Positions 9,824-19,184 of a DNA stretch of 64,000 bases are shown piece by piece. Made by a program: the position numbers and the translations under genes. Source of the stretch: Paenibacillus_V sp046244365 (lineage in GTDB: Bacteria; Bacillota; Bacilli; Paenibacillales; NBRC-103111); assembly GCF_046244365.1 (NCBI RefSeq), contig NZ_CP176395.1, forward strand, positions 7,502,001 through 7,566,000. Reading direction: 5' to 3'. The notes below the pieces were generated by a model. That model saw nothing but the letters and a program-made list of their open reading frames with translations, was not told the DNA's origin and searched no databases. The first letter of the stretch is position 1. Each line of letters starts with the position of its first letter.

Positions 9824-9865
9824 AAAAAAGAAGACCACAAGCGAGCGATTAGTCTCGTTTGTGGT
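9824..9865 (-). terminator. Intrinsic terminator
   Basis: 12-bp stem (9834-9845 with 9854-9865, one mismatch) followed on the minus strand by TTTTTT at 9824-9829. It ends the gene remnant to its right. Confidence 0.75.
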
Positions 9866-9877
9866 ACTTTTATAATT

Positions 9878-10033
9878 TTATTCGATACCTTCTGTACAAC
9901 GTTGCTTGATAAAGCGGGCTATCCATCCATCTGCTGTAAAAGGCTCACTTGCTAACCCTTCACTGGCATCGCGGATATCTTCTAGTTTACCCGATGCCCA
10001 TTCGGACGAAGTGTAAGACGCCAGAGTCAGAGC
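9878..10033 (-). pseudogene. 3' remnant of a small gene
   Basis: A 51-codon tail bounded by in-frame stops, with natural composition (EWASGKLEDIRDASEGL, FTADGWIARFIKQR), no start and no ribosome binding site, ending at a genuine terminator. It lies within the RHS region, so a truncated immunity gene is the simplest reading. Too short for the ORF cut-off. Confidence 0.4.
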
Positions 10034-10087
10034 TTACTTGGCATACGCATACTGGATAAATTAAACCAATTGGTTTTAAGTGAAAAC

Positions 10088-10318
10088 TTAGCATTCCTCA
10101 ATAACATAAGATTTTACTAATTTAGAATCTTGAAAAAAATATAATCTCTCGCACGTAATACAACGCCAAACTTCATACTGAGGGTCTGGTATTTGGTCTA
10201 TAGACTCTAGTTTACTTATTCGCTCCCACTCTTTATCGGTATAGATCTTCAACTCAACATCATTAGGAACTCGATGATTTGACAATGTTTCTCCACACTT
10301 GCAAGTGAATTTTGACAT
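10088..10318 (-). CDS. Small zinc-ribbon-like protein, candidate immunity protein
   Basis: A 76-aa protein starting at ATG with a perfect AGGAGG site. Two CxC/CxxC-type pairs (CKCG near residues 5-8 and CITC near 53-56) suggest one zinc-ribbon. It follows the 10335 reading frame by 16 bp, the spacing expected for toxin-tip and immunity pairs. AT-rich. Confidence 0.6.
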   Translation of the reverse strand: MSKFTCKCGETLSNHRVPNDVELKIYTDKEWERISKLESIDQIPDPQYEVWRCITCERLYFFQDSKLVKSYVIEEC

Positions 10319-10334
10319 AGTATCCTCCTACGTT

Positions 10335-10520
10335 TTATGCATCAATACTATCAGAAGCCGAGGAGTTTCTCCTTATTTGCCCGGAATATATTCCATCATC
10401 ATCCCATACGTGCAACTTAAATATAGTGTCATATTTTTTTAGTTTGGTCACACTGAAATAATACAAGTCAAATATATGAAGAGCACTAAGATCTTCATCG
10501 ACCCCATACCTTAGATCCAA
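10335..10520 (-). CDS. C-terminal toxin-tip-like fragment
   Basis: The frame is open up to 10586, where a TGA interrupts it; the TTG at 10520 has no good ribosome binding site, so the protein is probably 5'-truncated. The extended peptide has an amphipathic helix (AVAKGINEQGAEEVILDLR) and ends LHVWDDDGIYSGQIRR. Coupling to the small zinc-ribbon gene suggests the tail of an RHS/CdiA-type effector. I cannot assign an activity. Confidence 0.4.
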   Translation of the reverse strand: MDLRYGVDEDLSALHIFDLYYFSVTKLKKYDTIFKLHVWDDDGIYSGQIRRNSSASDSIDA

Positions 10521-10642
10521 TATTACTTCCTCAGCTCCTTGCTCATTAATCCCTTTTGCGACGGCAGACGCCTGCCGATTCGAATGTCATACCACAAGAA
10601 CTGCTTGCCAGTCATACGGCGTATACACGAATCTCGACACAA

Positions 10643-10672
10643 CAAAAGGGCGGTTGATAGAATCCGCCCTTC
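10643..10672 (-). terminator. Intrinsic terminator of the yesN-type gene
   Basis: AAGGGCGG/CCGCCCTT stem followed on the minus strand by TTTTGTTG, just past the stop. Confidence 0.8.
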
Positions 10673-10677
10673 ATCCG

Positions 10678-12276
10678 TTAAGGTTTCATTTCGCCCGGCG
10701 TGACGCCCCAGTATTTGCGGAACACGCGCGTAAAGTGGCTGACGTCCTTGTAGCCCACCATCGAAGCCGCGTCGTACACCTTGGAGCCGCCGAGCAGAAG
10801 CTGCTTGGCGCGCTCCATTTTGCGCTCCTGCACGTAGTTCGTAAACGGCTTGCCCATCTCCTGCTTGAACAGCCGGCTCAAATAGGACGAATTGACGTAC
10901 AGCCGGTCCGCCACCGTGAAGAGCGTAATCTCCTTGTCCATGTCCTGATCGACGATCTCGAGAATTTGCCGTATCGTCTTGTGCACGGCGGATTTCCGTT
11001 CCGACTGCCGGCTTTCGACCATACGGGCGACGATCCGCTGCAGCCATGCGTACGCCTGCTCCTTCTCGGCAAGCGCATGCAGGTTGTGGAAATAAGCCGC
11101 GTCATCCCCCGCTACCTGCTGCAGCGACCAGCCTTGACGCTGGATCATCCGCCCGAGCAGACCGCTTACGTAATACAAATGTTCGCGTACGGCGTCGGCC
11201 GAGTGCGCGTTCTCCACCCCATGAATCCACAGCTCGCCGAGAGCGGTGGACACCTTGTTCTCGTCGCCGGTTTCGAAGCCGATCTCCAGCTCCTTCTCTC
11301 GATCCAGCGAAGGTGCGGAGCCGCTGCCGGTCCCATATTCCTCCCGGTACGGAATGGCGAGATCGCTGCCGTGCACGAGACGGGCCTGCAGCGCTTTCCC
11401 GGCTTGCCTATACAGCTTGCTTACATCTTCGCGCATGCGCGTGCTTCCGCTGATGCCGGCGCTTGCGGTCACCTTGAGGCATTGCTTGAACACGTTAAGG
11501 AGCTTCGTTGCCGCCGCCTGCACCTGCAGCAGCGCTTCGTTCTCGGATAACGCGTCCGCAAGCGCGAATATGACCGCCGTTTTTCCTTCCGCATCGGCGC
11601 ATATCCAGCATAGCTGGGAGGCAAAGCATTCGCGGGCGATACTGTTGAGCGAGAAACGCAGCAGCGGCTCATCCTCCGGCAAAAAGCGCTCTTCCCCTTC
11701 GCCCAGCGGATCCATATCGAACAGCGCGACTGCATACATCGCTTCGGCAGGAAGCTCGATGTGCAGCTCGCGGCTGCGCAGCTCAATCTCCCAAGACGCA
11801 TAGTTGCCGGCAATCCAGCTCTGCAAGAACATATCCTGCAGATGCGGCAAATGCTCCTTCCATTTCACCTGCAGCTCGGACTGGCTGTGCCGCCGCTCCA
11901 GCTCCATGCGAAGCTGTTCGGCCGCTTCCGTAACGGCCTGCAAAATATCCGTGTCGCCTGCAGGCTTGAGCAAATATTTGCTGACGCCGAGCTCCATCGC
12001 CGTTTGCGCATAAGCAAAGTTGTCGTGGCCGCTTAGAATGACGCATTTCATATCCGGATCCTGCTCCCGCACCTTGCGTACGAACGTCAAGCCGTCCATA
12101 TGCGGCATTTGAATATCGAGCAGGATGAGATCGGGCCGCTTCAACTCGATCAGTTGCAGCGCTTCGACCCCGTTCGCAGCGAGACCTACGACTTCGATTC
12201 CGTTCCGCTCCCACGGTATTTTCTCGGCCAAGCTCGTACGCAGCCGCAATTCGTCTTCGACGATCATCAGATTCAT
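10678..12276 (-). CDS. YesN-type response regulator with AraC DNA-binding domain
   Basis: A 532-aa regulator. The receiver domain (residues 1-120) has acidic residues VEDE, the phospho-acceptor Asp in LILLDIQMP and the Lys in LLKPA. A long middle domain follows (about 130-420), then a C-terminal AraC/XylS double helix-turn-helix (FTVADRLYVNSSYLSRLFKQ; YKDVSHFTRVFRKYWG). It lies 88 bp downstream of the histidine kinase gene and is very likely its partner. Such pairs usually control neighbouring carbohydrate uptake genes, here presumably the lipoprotein upstream. Confidence 0.92.
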   Translation of the reverse strand: MNLMIVEDELRLRTSLAEKIPWERNGIEVVGLAANGVEALQLIELKRPDLILLDIQMPHMDGLTFVRKVREQDPDMKCVILSGHDNFAYAQTAMELGVSKYLLKPAGDTDILQAVTEAAEQLRMELERRHSQSELQVKWKEHLPHLQDMFLQSWIAGNYASWEIELRSRELHIELPAEAMYAVALFDMDPLGEGEERFLPEDEPLLRFSLNSIARECFASQLCWICADAEGKTAVIFALADALSENEALLQVQAAATKLLNVFKQCLKVTASAGISGSTRMREDVSKLYRQAGKALQARLVHGSDLAIPYREEYGTGSGSAPSLDREKELEIGFETGDENKVSTALGELWIHGVENAHSADAVREHLYYVSGLLGRMIQRQGWSLQQVAGDDAAYFHNLHALAEKEQAYAWLQRIVARMVESRQSERKSAVHKTIRQILEIVDQDMDKEITLFTVADRLYVNSSYLSRLFKQEMGKPFTNYVQERKMERAKQLLLGGSKVYDAASMVGYKDVSHFTRVFRKYWGVTPGEMKP

Positions 12277-12364
12277 GATGGCTTGTCTCCCCTTCCGCTG
12301 CGCTTGACAGTCTAAGCTTTGACCTTTCGTTTTCCCCCGAAATCGTCAAAACCGCTTATTCCAT

Positions 12365-14212
12365 TCAAGCGATTCCTGATGTATCCTCCAAACATTTGTC
12401 CAGCGGCAAACGAATCGTTACCACCGTTCCTATGCCTTCTTCGCCTTCGATGACAAGCTCGGCCTCATCGCCGTAATACATTTTCATTCTGGCGGCGACG
12501 TTGCGCAAGCCGAACAAGTCCCCTCCGCCGGAGCCCTCCCCGAAGGGCGTCAGCTTCAGCGGCGATTCCTTGAGCTTATCGAGCGTGCTGCGAATGTAGT
12601 GCAGCCGCTCCGCGGGAATCCCCTTCCCGTTATCCCTCACCTGCAGCACCAGCTTATCGTCCTCGATGCGGGCGGCAATCCACAGCATGCCTCCGCGGTC
12701 CATCGCTTCGAGTCCATGCAAAATCGCATTTTCGACAACCGGCTGAAGCAGCAGCTTGAGCACCTGAACGTCCCTGCTTTCTTCCGCTACCTCGTATTCG
12801 ACCGCAAAATGCTCCGAAAACCGGATCTGTTGGACCCGTAAATAGTAATGCAAATGATCGATCGTTTCGCTTACCGTAAACGTCTCTCTGCCCTTGCTTA
12901 GGCTTAGGCGGAAAAACTTCGACAAATTCAATACCATTTCGCTGATTTCATCCGCGTCGTAATCCTTCGCGGCCCAGTAGATCGAGTCCAGCGTGTTGTA
13001 CAGGAAATGCGGATTGATCTGCGACTGCAAAAACTTCAGCTCCGTCTTCGACATCCGCAGCTCCTGCTCGTAATGCCCCTGAATGAGCTGGAGCTGGTCC
13101 TCCGCCATCTGATTGAAGGCGCCGGTCAAATAACCGAGCTGGTCCTTCCGGTTGTTCTCGAGGCGGATGTTCAGATTGCCCAGCCGCATCTGCTTCATGC
13201 CGTGGGCCAAGCTCTCGAGCGGCGACGTGATGTTCCGGTAGATGACCCACGCGATCCAGAAAGCAAGCAGCACGCTGATGCAAATGATGATGATCGTGAA
13301 AATCTGAAGCTGTTGGGTTTCCCGCCTGAGCTCCTCCATCGGCTGCACCATGACGACCGACCAGTTGCTTTGACGCGATTTCGCCCGGATCATGCTGAGC
13401 TGCTCGCCCGTATCCTGCGACGTTTTCACGAGCATGTCCTTGTTATCGTCGTCCCATTCCGGCGGCAGCACGTTGCTGCTCGTCCCTACGACAAGCTTTT
13501 TGCCCACGTACAAATAAATTTGCGCCTTCTGCGAAGGCAGCAGCGCGCTGGTCAGCTTCAGCAAAGTGTCGCGGTTGATCGTAAAGATGACGAGGTTCGG
13601 CTGCCGCTGCTGGTTATATACGTCCATCGCCCGGACAAGCGACATGTTATTGATGCTGTACAACCCATTAAAATCGTTTTTGGCGTATTTTTCCGCCTCT
13701 TCCTTCGTCGGCAGGATGAGCTGGTTGCCCCCGTTCGCTTCAATGCTGCTGCGCACCCAGTCGTATTGCTGGACATTCTCCATCTGCTGGCCGCCGAAAT
13801 TCGAGGAAACCAGCATTCCCGTAGGCGCATGCAGAACCGAAATGTGCGACAAGATCGGATTGATCGCGCTGATGTTGGACACTTCCCGCATCAAATGCGA
13901 AAATTCCAGTATCGCGCCCGGCGTCAAGTCCGTTCCGACGCGGTTCAGCAGCTTGATCAAATTTTGATCCGAGGCGATCTGCGTGGACAGGGCATCCACG
14001 TTCTGCATCGCGAGATCGACGTATTCGATGGCCGAGGTCAGCGCCCCTTTGGTCCGCTCGCCGATCTGCTTTTCGAGCGTCTGCTGCGACCGGATGTTGG
14101 CAAACAAACTGATCGCGACAAGCGGCAGCAAGATGAGCAGAAAATAACAGGTCAGCCGCACCTGGATATGCTGCGTAAACTGCTTGTACAGCCATGCGGG
14201 CAATTTTCCCAT
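12365..14212 (-). CDS. YesM-type sensor histidine kinase
   Basis: A 615-aa membrane kinase. The ATG at 14212 has a GGGGGGAG site, so earlier in-frame codons are excluded. Layout: TM1 near 20-40, a large extracytoplasmic sensor (about 45-285), TM2 near 290-312 (IFTIIIICISVLLAFWIAW), HAMP, then a His_kinase (PF06580) domain with the phospho-His in QINPHFLYNT and an HATPase with VENAILHG, DNGKGIP and FGLRNVAARM boxes. It probably senses an extracellular ligand, perhaps delivered by the adjacent binding lipoprotein, and phosphorylates the regulator encoded next. Confidence 0.92.
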   Translation of the reverse strand: MGKLPAWLYKQFTQHIQVRLTCYFLLILLPLVAISLFANIRSQQTLEKQIGERTKGALTSAIEYVDLAMQNVDALSTQIASDQNLIKLLNRVGTDLTPGAILEFSHLMREVSNISAINPILSHISVLHAPTGMLVSSNFGGQQMENVQQYDWVRSSIEANGGNQLILPTKEEAEKYAKNDFNGLYSINNMSLVRAMDVYNQQRQPNLVIFTINRDTLLKLTSALLPSQKAQIYLYVGKKLVVGTSSNVLPPEWDDDNKDMLVKTSQDTGEQLSMIRAKSRQSNWSVVMVQPMEELRRETQQLQIFTIIIICISVLLAFWIAWVIYRNITSPLESLAHGMKQMRLGNLNIRLENNRKDQLGYLTGAFNQMAEDQLQLIQGHYEQELRMSKTELKFLQSQINPHFLYNTLDSIYWAAKDYDADEISEMVLNLSKFFRLSLSKGRETFTVSETIDHLHYYLRVQQIRFSEHFAVEYEVAEESRDVQVLKLLLQPVVENAILHGLEAMDRGGMLWIAARIEDDKLVLQVRDNGKGIPAERLHYIRSTLDKLKESPLKLTPFGEGSGGGDLFGLRNVAARMKMYYGDEAELVIEGEEGIGTVVTIRLPLDKCLEDTSGIA

Positions 14213-14363
14213 TCCGCTCCCCCCTTCATAATCCCCACATAGTGAAGCCAATCCTTCGAAGCATATTCCTTCCTAGACGAACGATAGAGAGGATCGCCTT
14301 TACCTTTGCCCGTTAAAGCGGTCATGCTTCGATTGTTTCTTCCATAAAAAGGTTGCTCTTCGG

Positions 14364-15905
14364 TTACTTGGCTTGACGCCGGCTGTACCACTCGTTGACC
14401 TCGCGGGTGATTTCGTCTCCGCCTTCGCGATACCAGCGTTCGACGAATACGTCGAATTCCGATAAAGGCGCTACACCGAGCACGATTTTCGTAAACGTGT
14501 CTTCCTGATCCTTCAGCAGCCGGGCATTGTATTTGCCCATCGCTTGCGTAGGCGTTCCGGTAAATTTGGTGCGGATTAAGTTGAGCTCGATCCGCTGCAG
14601 GTTGTCCCACAGATTGAACTGCTCGCCCAGCGAATCGAGGCGGTCTTTACTGACGTCGGGCTCGATCGTATCGGCAAGCGCGCTGTAAATGCCCCGGTAG
14701 TAATGCTTCGTATGCTCGGCGAAATTGGTTACCATTTTGCCGTCCTCTTTCGTCCAAATTTCATTCTCGAAGCCGAGCTTCAGATCGCGGTGGCCCTTGC
14801 CCCCGATAAAATTCAGAAACCGGATGACCCCTTCGCCGTTCTTGCTCGCCGCCGGGATGACATTATACGAACGGACGATACTCATGTCGTACGTCCCTTT
14901 GCTGCCGTTCGCGCCGACCGGGAAGTCGAGCGGAATCCAAACCGCCTTAGGGTCCCTTTTGCGGTTGGTTTCGATCGGACCTCTCGTATCCGACCAGGCC
15001 GCCGAAAACAAGCCGACCTTGCCCGATGCGATTTTTTCCTGGAAATTTGCCGACTTGTTAAGAGGAAACTGCGGATCGAGGAGATTTTCCGCATAAAGCT
15101 TAGACAAGAAAGCGAGCGCTTCCTTCGTCTCCGGCAAAGTCGCGCCCGAAACGAGCCGACCGTCCCGCTCCAGCCAAGCCGACTGCATGATCTGCGTGCC
15201 GAAGGCGCCGAAGATCGGGGCGGTGCGTCCGAGCCGTTCCAAGATCGCAAAGCCGATGGTGTCGTTTTGGCCGTTCCCGTCCGGGTCTCTATCCTTGAAC
15301 GCCTTCATGACCTCATAATATTCTTCGAGCGTTCTTGGCGGCTTCAGCCCCAGACGGTCCAGCCAGTCCTTGCGTATATACATGATTTCGGCGCCCTTCA
15401 CCTCGTTCAGGCTCGGCACCGCATAAATATGTCCGTTAACCGTTACGTTCTCCCACGCCTCCTGCGGAATCCGTTCCTTCAGCTCCGGGCCGTAACGGTC
15501 GATCAGATCGTCAAGCGGCATAAGCGCATTCCGGTTTACGTAGTTGATGAACCAGGACGGGTTCGGCGCGTTCAGCATGTCGGGAAGCTCGCCGGACGAC
15601 ATGATGACGTTCAGCTTGTCGTCGTAGCCGTCGATCGGCGGCAGCGTTACTTTGACGTCCAAATTCGTATTTTGTTCGATATAGTCCAAGTATTCGTTAT
15701 GATTTTCGTCCGTGCCGGCGGGAAACGTGCTGCCTTGGCTGTTGGCGACGATATTGATCGTCATACGCTTGCCGGCGTCCTTCGCAACCGGGAACTTTAC
15801 CGCGGGCGTCTGGCCGCCAGGCGAGCCTGTCATTTCGCAGCCCGCCAAAAGTCCGGCGCCGACTACCGGCAGCATGCATACGGCTGTAAACCGTTTGATC
15901 GACAT
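14364..15905 (-). CDS. Extracellular solute-binding lipoprotein, LipO/YtcQ type
   Basis: A 513-aa lipoprotein. The ATG at 15905 follows a GGAAGGA site and opens into a signal peptide ending in the lipobox LLAGC (Cys 23). Family marks: NSQGSTFPAGTDENHNEYLDY, ELPDMLNAPNPSWF, YTVPSLNE-like AVPSLNEVKG, PRTLEEYYEVMKAFKDRDPDGNGQNDT. Length is normal for the family that feeds LplB/YtcP permeases. No permease genes are adjacent, so it either works with distant permeases or supplies the neighbouring YesM kinase with ligand. First gene of the lipoprotein-kinase-regulator group. Confidence 0.9.
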   Translation of the reverse strand: MSIKRFTAVCMLPVVGAGLLAGCEMTGSPGGQTPAVKFPVAKDAGKRMTINIVANSQGSTFPAGTDENHNEYLDYIEQNTNLDVKVTLPPIDGYDDKLNVIMSSGELPDMLNAPNPSWFINYVNRNALMPLDDLIDRYGPELKERIPQEAWENVTVNGHIYAVPSLNEVKGAEIMYIRKDWLDRLGLKPPRTLEEYYEVMKAFKDRDPDGNGQNDTIGFAILERLGRTAPIFGAFGTQIMQSAWLERDGRLVSGATLPETKEALAFLSKLYAENLLDPQFPLNKSANFQEKIASGKVGLFSAAWSDTRGPIETNRKRDPKAVWIPLDFPVGANGSKGTYDMSIVRSYNVIPAASKNGEGVIRFLNFIGGKGHRDLKLGFENEIWTKEDGKMVTNFAEHTKHYYRGIYSALADTIEPDVSKDRLDSLGEQFNLWDNLQRIELNLIRTKFTGTPTQAMGKYNARLLKDQEDTFTKIVLGVAPLSEFDVFVERWYREGGDEITREVNEWYSRRQAK

Positions 15906-16193
15906 AATCAAGCGTCCTTCCCTCTGTCCGACCTCGAACCGCAAGCGATCCGTATCCCTTCATTGTAGTCTTTTCGCAAGGGCAACACCAGTGGATACCG
16001 ATGACATTGTCATGTCGGCTCATGACAACCGTGCGGCTTCCGCGGTTTACGGGTCCCGTGTCGTCTTGCAGCCTGCAAACGCCTATACAGGTCACCGATT
16101 GACCAGAGAAAGTCATTATTGTCGCCTACCTTTTCCAATCGGCGCGGGCTAAGATGAAGGTTGATTATCTCAACTCTGGGGGGAGAGGCAACC

Positions 16194-16370
16194 ATGAAAA
16201 CATTAGTAAATGACAGGCTGGAAGCGTTTGTCCAAAAGCCCGCAAGCCATGGCTATCAAGACGCCTATATGCTAAAATATGAAGGAACTAGGATGGAAGC
16301 GGAAGGGATTCGCGAAAGCCGTCAAACCTTACGGAACAAGGCTGTTTCGTTCGGGGGGTGGCGCGGATGA
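16194..16370 (+). CDS. Small ORF translationally coupled to the FAD oxidoreductase
   Basis: 58 codons with an ATG preceded by GGGGAGAGG, ending in an ATGA overlap with the next gene (ATG 16367-16369, TGA 16368-16370). The peptide is charged with no membrane segment, and no family is recognised. The good start and overlap argue for translation, possibly only as a leader that couples the downstream gene. Confidence 0.45.
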   Translation: MKTLVNDRLEAFVQKPASHGYQDAYMLKYEGTRMEAEGIRESRQTLRNKAVSFGGWRG

Positions 16371-17938
16371 ATCGGGAGCTTCATGCAGATATCGCCATTA
16401 TCGGCGGCGGTACGGGCGGCTTTGCGGCTGCGCTGGCCGCTCTGACTGCGGGTAAAACCGTCATCATGACGGAGGAAACCGACTGGATCGGCGGTCAACT
16501 GACCAGCCAGGCCGTTCCGCCGGACGAGCATCCGTGGATTGAGAAATTCGGCTGCACACGAACGTACCGGCAGTTTCGCGAGGGCGTCCGCTCGTATTAC
16601 CGGAACCATTTTCCGGTTACGCAAGAGGCTCGCGTCAACGTGGAATGGAATCCGGGCGGCGGCATCGTCAGCCGTCTTTGCCATGAGCCGAGAGCCGCGC
16701 TTGCCGTACTGGAGCAGATGCTCGCTCCTTATTTGCACGGCGGACAGCTTACGCTGCTCCTTCGGCACGAACCGGTTTCCGCCGAAAGCGAAGCGGACAA
16801 CGTTCGTGCGGTGACGGTGCGCAGCCTCGAGTCCGGAGCTCAAACGGTCATTACGGCGCCTTATTTCCTCGATGCGACGGAATGCGGGGACCTGCTTCCT
16901 CTCGCAGGCGTCGAATATGTGATCGGCGCGGAGTCGAAAGCTCAAACGGGTGAACCGCATGCGCTGGACGAAGCCCGTCCGATGAATATGCAGTCGTTTA
17001 CGTACTGTTTCGCCATGGATCATCTGGAAGGCGAGGATCATACGATCGAGAAGCCTCGCGATTATGCCTTTTGGCGCGATTACAAGCCGGACTTCTGGCC
17101 CGACAAGCTGCTGAGCTGGAGCGGCGTCAAGCCGCATACGCTGGAGACCGTCCGTTACGAGCTGTTCCCGGACGGCAAGTCGTTCCCGCTTTTCAACTAC
17201 CGGAAAATCGCGGACAAGTCGCATTTCGCGCCCGGCACGTACCGCAGCGATATTTCGCTCGTCAACTGGCCGCAGAACGATTACTGGCTCGGACCGATCA
17301 TCGACGTCAGCGCGGAAGAGAAAGCCCGCCATCTCGAGCAAGCCAAGCAGCTCAGCTTGTCGCTCTTGTACTGGATGCAAACCGAAGCGCCTCGTCCCGA
17401 CGGCAAGGCCGGCTATAAAGGCTTGCGCCTGCGCCCCGACGTTGTCGGCACGGAAGACGGATTGGCGAAATACCCGTATATTCGGGAATCGCGCCGGATC
17501 CAAGCGGAATTTACGGTGCTCGAGCAGCATGTCGGAACCGCGATCCGCGACGAGCGCCAGGCGGAACGTTTCGCGGACTCCGTCGGCATCGGCTGCTACC
17601 GGATCGATCTGCATCCGAGCACAGAAGGACGCCATTATGTCGACGTATCCAGCCTGCCGTTCCAGATTCCGCTCGGGAGTCTGATTCCAGTGCGCATGAA
17701 CAATTTGCTGCCCGCCTGCAAAAACCTCGGCGTCACGCATATTACGAACGGCTGCTACCGGCTTCATCCCGTCGAATGGAATATCGGCGAAGCAGCCGGC
17801 TATCTCGCAGCGTTCTGCCTGGAGCGGGAAGTATCGCCGCGGGCCGTGCGCAATCAGGCCGATTTGCTGGCCGACTTCCAGCGGACGCTTGCGCAGCGCG
17901 GTATCGAGCTGGCTTGGCCGGCGACCCGTCCCGTATAA
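16367..17938 (+). CDS. FAD-dependent oxidoreductase (FAD_oxidored family)
   Basis: A 523-aa flavoprotein. The N-terminal dinucleotide-binding fold IIGGGTGGFAAALAAL and the E at strand 2 (MTEETDWIGGQLTSQ) mark PF12831-type enzymes. Later blocks DATECGDLLPLAGVEYVIG and LLPACKNLGVTHITNGCYRLHPVEWNIGEAAG complete the FAD site. The ATG at 16367 has GGGGGG eight bases upstream. Substrate unknown; it is followed by a Gfo/Idh/MocA dehydrogenase, so sugar or polyol oxidation is plausible but inferred. Confidence 0.88.
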   Translation: MNRELHADIAIIGGGTGGFAAALAALTAGKTVIMTEETDWIGGQLTSQAVPPDEHPWIEKFGCTRTYRQFREGVRSYYRNHFPVTQEARVNVEWNPGGGIVSRLCHEPRAALAVLEQMLAPYLHGGQLTLLLRHEPVSAESEADNVRAVTVRSLESGAQTVITAPYFLDATECGDLLPLAGVEYVIGAESKAQTGEPHALDEARPMNMQSFTYCFAMDHLEGEDHTIEKPRDYAFWRDYKPDFWPDKLLSWSGVKPHTLETVRYELFPDGKSFPLFNYRKIADKSHFAPGTYRSDISLVNWPQNDYWLGPIIDVSAEEKARHLEQAKQLSLSLLYWMQTEAPRPDGKAGYKGLRLRPDVVGTEDGLAKYPYIRESRRIQAEFTVLEQHVGTAIRDERQAERFADSVGIGCYRIDLHPSTEGRHYVDVSSLPFQIPLGSLIPVRMNNLLPACKNLGVTHITNGCYRLHPVEWNIGEAAGYLAAFCLEREVSPRAVRNQADLLADFQRTLAQRGIELAWPATRPV

Positions 17939-18033
17939 GCAAGCTTCATGCTTTGCGCTGACGCCGTGCGAATCCCTGACTAGCGGCTTCCATCATCCAA
18001 TCGTTTATCGACTAGAAAGAGGTGCTTTTTTTC

Positions 18034-19095
18034 ATGAGCCAAAAAATTCGTATCGGCGTCATCGGCGCAGGATCCATTTCCGAATCCCATCTCGGCGCTT
18101 ACGCCAAAAATTCGGAAGTCGAACTCGTCGCGATCTGCGACTTAAACGAGGAACGCGCCCGCGCGAAAGCCCAAAAGTACAACATTCCGAACGTATACAC
18201 GGACTATCATAAACTGCTGGAAGACGGCAGCATCGACGCTGTAAGCGTCTGTACCTGGAACAACACGCACGCGCCGATCAGCATTGCCGCGCTGAATGCC
18301 GGCAAAAACGTGCTCTGCGAAAAACCGCTTTGCAAAACGGTCGAAGAAGCTTATGAAGTGGAAGCTGCCGTCAAGAAGAGCGGCAAAACGCTGCAAGTCG
18401 GCTTCGTCCGCCGCTATGCGTCCAATACGCGCATCGTGAAGGAATTCTTGGAGAACGGCGACCTTGGCGAGATCTACTACGCGAAGGCTTCCTGCATCCG
18501 CCGTTTCGGCAACCCGGGCGGCTGGTTCGCGGATACCGAGCGCTCCGGCGGCGGACCGATCATCGACATCGGCGTCCACGTCATCGATCTTTGCTGGTAC
18601 CTGATGGGCCGTCCGAAGGTCAAAACGATCAGCGGCAACACCTACAAGAAACTCGGCAACCGTTCCCACATCGAGAACTTGGCACAATACAGAGCGGCCG
18701 ACTACACGCCTGATGCGAACGACGTTGAGGATATGGCCAATGCCCTCATCCGTTTCGAGAACGGCGCGTCGCTTCTCGTTGACGTCAGCTTCACGCTGCA
18801 CGCGAAGAAAGACGAAATCACCGTCAAAATGTACGGCGACAAGGGCGGCGTCGAGCTCGAGCCGGAACTGAGCTTCATCACCGAGAAATACAACACGATT
18901 CTTAACATCGATCCGCAAATCAACAACAAAGGCTTTGATTTCATCGCCGGCTTCCAAGACGAAATCGATCACTTCATCGATACGTGCTTCGGCCGCAAAG
19001 AAACGCTCAGCCCTGTTCAGGACGGCGTCGAGATGATGAAAATTTTGTGCGGCATTTACGAGTCCGCCGAAAAAGGAACGGAAATTTCGTTCTAA
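18034..19095 (+). CDS. Gfo/Idh/MocA family NAD(P)-dependent oxidoreductase
   Basis: A 353-aa enzyme starting at ATG after AAGAGGTG. The Rossmann motif GVIGAGSISESH is at the N-terminus, CEKPL near residue 95 carries the conserved Lys, and GVHVIDLCWYLMG holds the catalytic-region His. The C-terminal beta-sheet domain is complete. The family acts on cyclic polyols or sugar derivatives such as inositol. It is likely co-transcribed with the upstream FAD enzyme and ends in a strong terminator. Confidence 0.9.
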   Translation: MSQKIRIGVIGAGSISESHLGAYAKNSEVELVAICDLNEERARAKAQKYNIPNVYTDYHKLLEDGSIDAVSVCTWNNTHAPISIAALNAGKNVLCEKPLCKTVEEAYEVEAAVKKSGKTLQVGFVRRYASNTRIVKEFLENGDLGEIYYAKASCIRRFGNPGGWFADTERSGGGPIIDIGVHVIDLCWYLMGRPKVKTISGNTYKKLGNRSHIENLAQYRAADYTPDANDVEDMANALIRFENGASLLVDVSFTLHAKKDEITVKMYGDKGGVELEPELSFITEKYNTILNIDPQINNKGFDFIAGFQDEIDHFIDTCFGRKETLSPVQDGVEMMKILCGIYESAEKGTEISF

Positions 19096-19108
19096 TACGG
19101 CGGTTTAC

Positions 19109-19153
19109 AAAAAGGCTGCTCTTCAAGCGATATGCTTGAAGGGCAGCCTTTTT
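19109..19153 (+). terminator. Strong intrinsic terminator
   Basis: 20-bp near-perfect stem with AAAAA and TTTTT flanks, just after the Gfo/Idh/MocA gene; it can act in both directions. Confidence 0.9.
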
Positions 19154-19184
19154 CTCATAGTTACGGATATGCATGAGCAACCGG

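Noticed and set aside
10523..11047. 174-codon minus-strand ORF inside the yesN-type gene
   Set aside because: It overlaps the AraC-domain coding region in another frame and has no domain or ribosome binding site.
16322..17767. 481-codon minus-strand open frame
   Set aside because: Antisense shadow of the FAD oxidoreductase.
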